64,000 nt of DNA, from the NCBI GenBank assembly GCA_039584255.1, contig JBDGYE010000009.1, positions 5,138-69,137 of the forward strand. Reading direction: 5' to 3'. The stretch is from JBDGYE01 sp039584255. GTDB taxonomy: Bacteria; Gemmatimonadota; Gemmatimonadetes; Palauibacterales; Palauibacteraceae. The notes beneath the pieces are model-generated. The model was not told the origin of the DNA. It worked only from the letters and a program-made list of their open reading frames with translations, and did no database searches. Made by a program: the position numbers and the translations under genes. Below are positions 61,236 through 64,000 of the stretch, one piece after another. How positions within the stretch are numbered: the stretch's first letter is position 1; the number at the start of each line of letters is the position of its first letter.

Positions 61236-62965
61236 TCGGCAAACAGATCCTCGCGACGATCCTGGTAGCCTCGTCGGCGCTGCTGCCGGCAGGCAGCGTT
61301 CAGGAGGTGCGGATCTCGCCGGCCGGGGGCCAGACGGAAATCGCGGTCATCACGTCGGGAGACGTAGAGGTCCGCGACTTCGTCCTCGCCCAGCCGGCAC
61401 GCCTCATCGTCGACGTGTATGGAGCTGAGAACGGCCTCACGCGGGCGGCGTACGAAGCGATCGGTCGGGGTGGCGTGATCCGACTCCGGAGCAGCCAGTT
61501 CCGGGACGAGGTCGTGCGCCTCGTCTTCGACCTGACGAGTCCGGCACGGTACGAGGTGATACGAGAGCCGGGGCGCTTCGTAGTCCGGTTTTCTAACCCG
61601 GGCGAAGCCTTCGAGGCGTGGAGCTCAGTGGCTCCAGTTGGCGGAAGGGCGGCCATGCGAGATGCCTCTCCGGTCCCGAGCACGATGGGACAGGCCTCGG
61701 CGCCGCCAACCGTCGGCACCGCTCCTCCCCTGCAGGCAGTGCCCGAACGGATCACGGTTGCCTACGACAGCGCCAGCATGCTGGACGTGCTGGCCGGCTT
61801 CTCGGAGTTCGCCGGAGTGTCCATTGTTCCCAGCGCCGAGGCCGCGGCGGTCACGGTGCGCGGGATCGACATTCGAGATCGAAGATGGGACACTGCCCTC
61901 GATGCGATCCTGGCGGCGCAGGGTCTCGGCTGGCGGATGGTGTCCGATGGCATCCTGATCGTCGACCGGCTCGAGGGCCTTCGTACCCGGGACACGCTGC
62001 AAACCGAAACGCGGGTGTTCCGGATCAACTACGCCAGCGCGGACTCGGTGGCCAGCACTCTCCAGGGGCTCGTCACGCCGAACCGAGGGCAGGTCGTGTC
62101 GTATCTGGGCGCCAACTCGGTCATCGTGACCGACGTGCCTTCGGTGGTGGCCCGCATGGACACTTTGATCACCAGCCTCGATACGCAGACGCCTCAGGTC
62201 TCGATCGACGCCAAGATCATCTTCGTGAACCGGACGGACGTTCGGGAACTCGGTATCGTCTATGATTTGAAGGATACGCAGGGGAACTCGATCAACGACG
62301 TGATCGCCGTTCCCGATCCGCTCAATCCGGGAGAGCTCACCAACGCCGCCCTGGTGGACCTTTCCGGGAATTCGGTGGCGCTGCTGGCCAACGCCAACGA
62401 TCGCGTACTGGCTCCCTCGCTGGAGATTCTCGCCTCGGTGGCGTTCGGGGACTTCTCTCTCTCCGCCTGGCTCGAGGCTCTGGAAAAACATCAGCTCTCC
62501 GACGTGCAGGCCGCGCCGACGATCCAGGTGGTGGACAACCACCACGCCCGCATTCAGGTGGGCGAGAAGACGCCACTGCGGGTTCTGGAGTCAGGAGCTC
62601 AGCTGGAGCAGGCGACGATCAACGTCCAGTTCGAGGACACCGGGATCATCCTGGACGTGACGCCGCACATCACGAACAACAACCAGATCCTGCTGGACGT
62701 CTCCGCCGAGCGGTCGGCGATCCAGACGGAGGTTCCGGATCTCGGCTTCACCTTCCTCAAGCAGATTGGCGAGACCAGGCTGTTGCTTGAGGACGGGGAG
62801 ACGATGGTGATCGGGGGCCTGACCCTGAGCGAGGTCGAGCGCTCGGAGACAGGCATCCCGCTGCTCATGGACATCCCGGTGCTGGGTGCGCTCTTCCGGA
62901 CCACGAAGAATCAGGAGAAGAAGACCGACCTGATCATCCTGGTCACGCCGCACATCGTCGACTAG
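61232..62965 (+). CDS. pilQ: Type IV pilus secretin PilQ
   Basis: 577 residues from the ATG at 61232, overlapping the pilP stop. Signal peptide (about 1-24); one AMIN domain (about 25-130) that would bind peptidoglycan; a Ser/Pro linker; an STN domain (about 170-240); an N1/NolW domain (VFRINYASADSVASTLQGLV); and the secretin barrel (about 400-577) with VQAAPTIQVVDNHHARIQVGEKTP and the final KKTDLIILVTPHIV. It is the outer-membrane pore through which the pilus passes. It ends pilMNOPQ before a strong terminator. Confidence 0.95.
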   Translation: MIGKQILATILVASSALLPAGSVQEVRISPAGGQTEIAVITSGDVEVRDFVLAQPARLIVDVYGAENGLTRAAYEAIGRGGVIRLRSSQFRDEVVRLVFDLTSPARYEVIREPGRFVVRFSNPGEAFEAWSSVAPVGGRAAMRDASPVPSTMGQASAPPTVGTAPPLQAVPERITVAYDSASMLDVLAGFSEFAGVSIVPSAEAAAVTVRGIDIRDRRWDTALDAILAAQGLGWRMVSDGILIVDRLEGLRTRDTLQTETRVFRINYASADSVASTLQGLVTPNRGQVVSYLGANSVIVTDVPSVVARMDTLITSLDTQTPQVSIDAKIIFVNRTDVRELGIVYDLKDTQGNSINDVIAVPDPLNPGELTNAALVDLSGNSVALLANANDRVLAPSLEILASVAFGDFSLSAWLEALEKHQLSDVQAAPTIQVVDNHHARIQVGEKTPLRVLESGAQLEQATINVQFEDTGIILDVTPHITNNNQILLDVSAERSAIQTEVPDLGFTFLKQIGETRLLLEDGETMVIGGLTLSEVERSETGIPLLMDIPVLGALFRTTKNQEKKTDLIILVTPHIVD

Positions 62966-63040
62966 AGAAAGCAGCGGCCGGTACCGGCAGCCGGCCGGCT
63001 GCCGGCGTGCCCTTCGAACGCCCGGGAGGAACCGCGGTCC

Positions 63041-63076
63041 GGGGGCCCTGTATGATTGGGCCCCCGAGCTTTTTTT
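63041..63076 (+). terminator. Intrinsic terminator after pilMNOPQ
   Basis: An 8-base-pair all-GC stem (63041-63048 with 63058-63065) and a 9-base loop are followed by GAGC and seven Ts (63070-63076). It ends 28 bases before the aroC start, so aroC either needs a promoter inside this gap or depends on partial read-through. Confidence 0.88.
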
Positions 63077-63104
63077 CATCCACGAGCGAGTAAGCGGAGC
63101 CGAG

Positions 63105-64000
63105 ATGCTGCACTTCGTTCGCTTCACGACCGCCGGCGAGTCGCACGGAAAGGGGATGCTAGTCGTCCTGGAGGGTCTCCCGGCTGGTCTGCCGCTGGCG
63201 CCCGAGGACGTGGCGACTCAGTTGGCCCGTCGACAGCTGGGACACGGTCGCGGCGGCCGCATGGCCATCGAGCGAGACGCCGGTGAGATCGTGAGTGGCG
63301 TCCGCCTGGGCGAGACCATCGGCTCACCCGTCGCCGTCTGGATCCCCAACCGGGACCACGAGAACTGGCGGGTGGCCATGTCCGTCGAGCCACAGCCGCA
63401 TGCCGATCCGGACGAGCTCCGCCGGGTCTTCCTGCCTCGGCCCGGCCACGCGGACCTGACCGGCCTGTTGAAGTACGGCCGCCGCGACGCCCGAGACGTA
63501 CTGGAGCGGTCCAGCGCCCGCGAGACCTCGGCCCGAGTAGCAGCGGGAGCTCTGGCACGCCGGCTCCTGGAGGAGTTTGGCGTGTCCATAGGAAGCCACG
63601 TGACCCGGATCGGCGCGGTGGCCGCACGAGCGGGCGCTTGCCCCCCGGCCGCAGAGCTCGCTGCAGCGGCGGACGGCTCGCCGCTCCGCTGCCTCGATCC
63701 CGATGCGGCGACGCGAATGGTCGAGGAGATAGACGCTGCTCGCGAGGCCGGCGACACCCTGGGCGGGGAGTACGAGGTCGTGGCGGAGGGGCTTCCCGTG
63801 GGCCTGGGAAGCCATGTGTCCTGGGATCGGCGCCTCGACGGTCGCCTCGCCGGAGCTCTGATGTCGATTCAGGCAATGAAGGGCGTCGAGATCGGGATGG
63901 GCTTCGCGGCCTGCCGGCTCCGCGGTTCGGAGGTCCATGACGAGATCGAGCGCGACGAGGAGAGCGCGCGCACAGGCGGCTACCGGAGGCGCCGCAACAA
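63105..64000 (+). CDS. aroC: Chorismate synthase, 3' end beyond the window
   Basis: 298 full codons from the ATG at 63105 with no stop before the window ends. Chorismate synthase signatures: TTAGESHGKGM at the start, RQLGHGRGGRMAIERD, SGVRLGETIGSPVAV, RPGHADLTGLLKY and ARETSARVAAGALARRLL, and the FMN-binding GMGFAAC near the end. It converts EPSP to chorismate, the last shikimate step. A pilQ-aroC order is common in several bacteria. Roughly 80-100 residues should be missing at the 3' end. Confidence 0.95.
   Translation, partial: MLHFVRFTTAGESHGKGMLVVLEGLPAGLPLAPEDVATQLARRQLGHGRGGRMAIERDAGEIVSGVRLGETIGSPVAVWIPNRDHENWRVAMSVEPQPHADPDELRRVFLPRPGHADLTGLLKYGRRDARDVLERSSARETSARVAAGALARRLLEEFGVSIGSHVTRIGAVAARAGACPPAAELAAAADGSPLRCLDPDAATRMVEEIDAAREAGDTLGGEYEVVAEGLPVGLGSHVSWDRRLDGRLAGALMSIQAMKGVEIGMGFAACRLRGSEVHDEIERDEESARTGGYRRRRN

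Noticed and set aside
1..64000. tRNA, rRNA, CRISPR array, insertion sequence or prophage
   Set aside because: Looked for on both strands by eye (T-loop-like motifs, regular repeats, transposase or integrase motifs) and none found.

Overview
The window is a GC-rich (by eye roughly two-thirds G+C), gene-dense stretch of chromosome from a Gram-negative bacterium. A SprA/Sov-type outer-membrane protein (a family of the Fibrobacteres-Chlorobi-Bacteroidetes superphylum), a System I cytochrome c maturation operon, type IVa pili and many TTG/GTG starts point to Gemmatimonadota or a close relative. That placement is inference; no rRNA is present. I see no phage, insertion sequence, CRISPR array or tRNA, and no gene-free stretch longer than 300 bases.

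Layout. 1-3.5 kb: a HAD phosphatase, a tail-anchored unknown, and a DsbA-like/VKOR oxidative-folding pair closed by a hairpin. 3.5-4.4 kb: a sigma-70 factor on the minus strand. 4.6-10.6 kb: a compact minus-strand operon ccmABCDEFGH with stop/start overlaps. 10.7-13.6 kb: a lipoprotein, archaeal-type phosphoglycerate mutase (apgM) and a zinc-ribbon membrane protein. 13.6-19.8 kb: CopA, a PspA-like coiled-coil protein, a TrkA-domain ion channel, an HU-like protein and a helicase-like protein whose ATPase motifs are lost. 19.9-22.0 kb: an AGCS Na+/amino-acid symporter and two small unknowns.

22.1-30.3 kb is the most interesting metabolic region. On the plus strand lie a membrane/helix-hairpin-helix fusion, a class V aminotransferase and SerA. 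Converging on them is kbl-rpe-JAMM protease-(CysO/MoaD + MoeB/ThiF + rhodanese triple fusion). SerA and the aminotransferase can make O-phosphoserine. The CysO-like carrier, its E1 enzyme, the rhodanese and the Mec-like JAMM peptidase are the other ingredients of the carrier-protein-dependent cysteine pathway known from Mycobacterium tuberculosis. The O-phosphoserine sulfhydrylase CysM is not in the window.

30.3-39.1 kb: a lipoprotein, a TonB-like protein, the 2081-residue SprA homologue and a double-HhH ComEA-like protein. 39.2-63.0 kb is a large type IV pilus region: pilB-pilT-pilC, an Rrf2 regulator, pilS-pilR, a sigma-54 promoter in front of pilA, five overlapping membrane/glycosyltransferase genes, two minor pseudopilins and pilMNOPQ, closed by a strong terminator before aroC (cut by the window end). 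The pilA copy is broken: it keeps the signal and N-terminal helix, then changes frame and lacks about 20 helix codons. The glycosyltransferases inside the locus suggest pilin or surface-glycan decoration.
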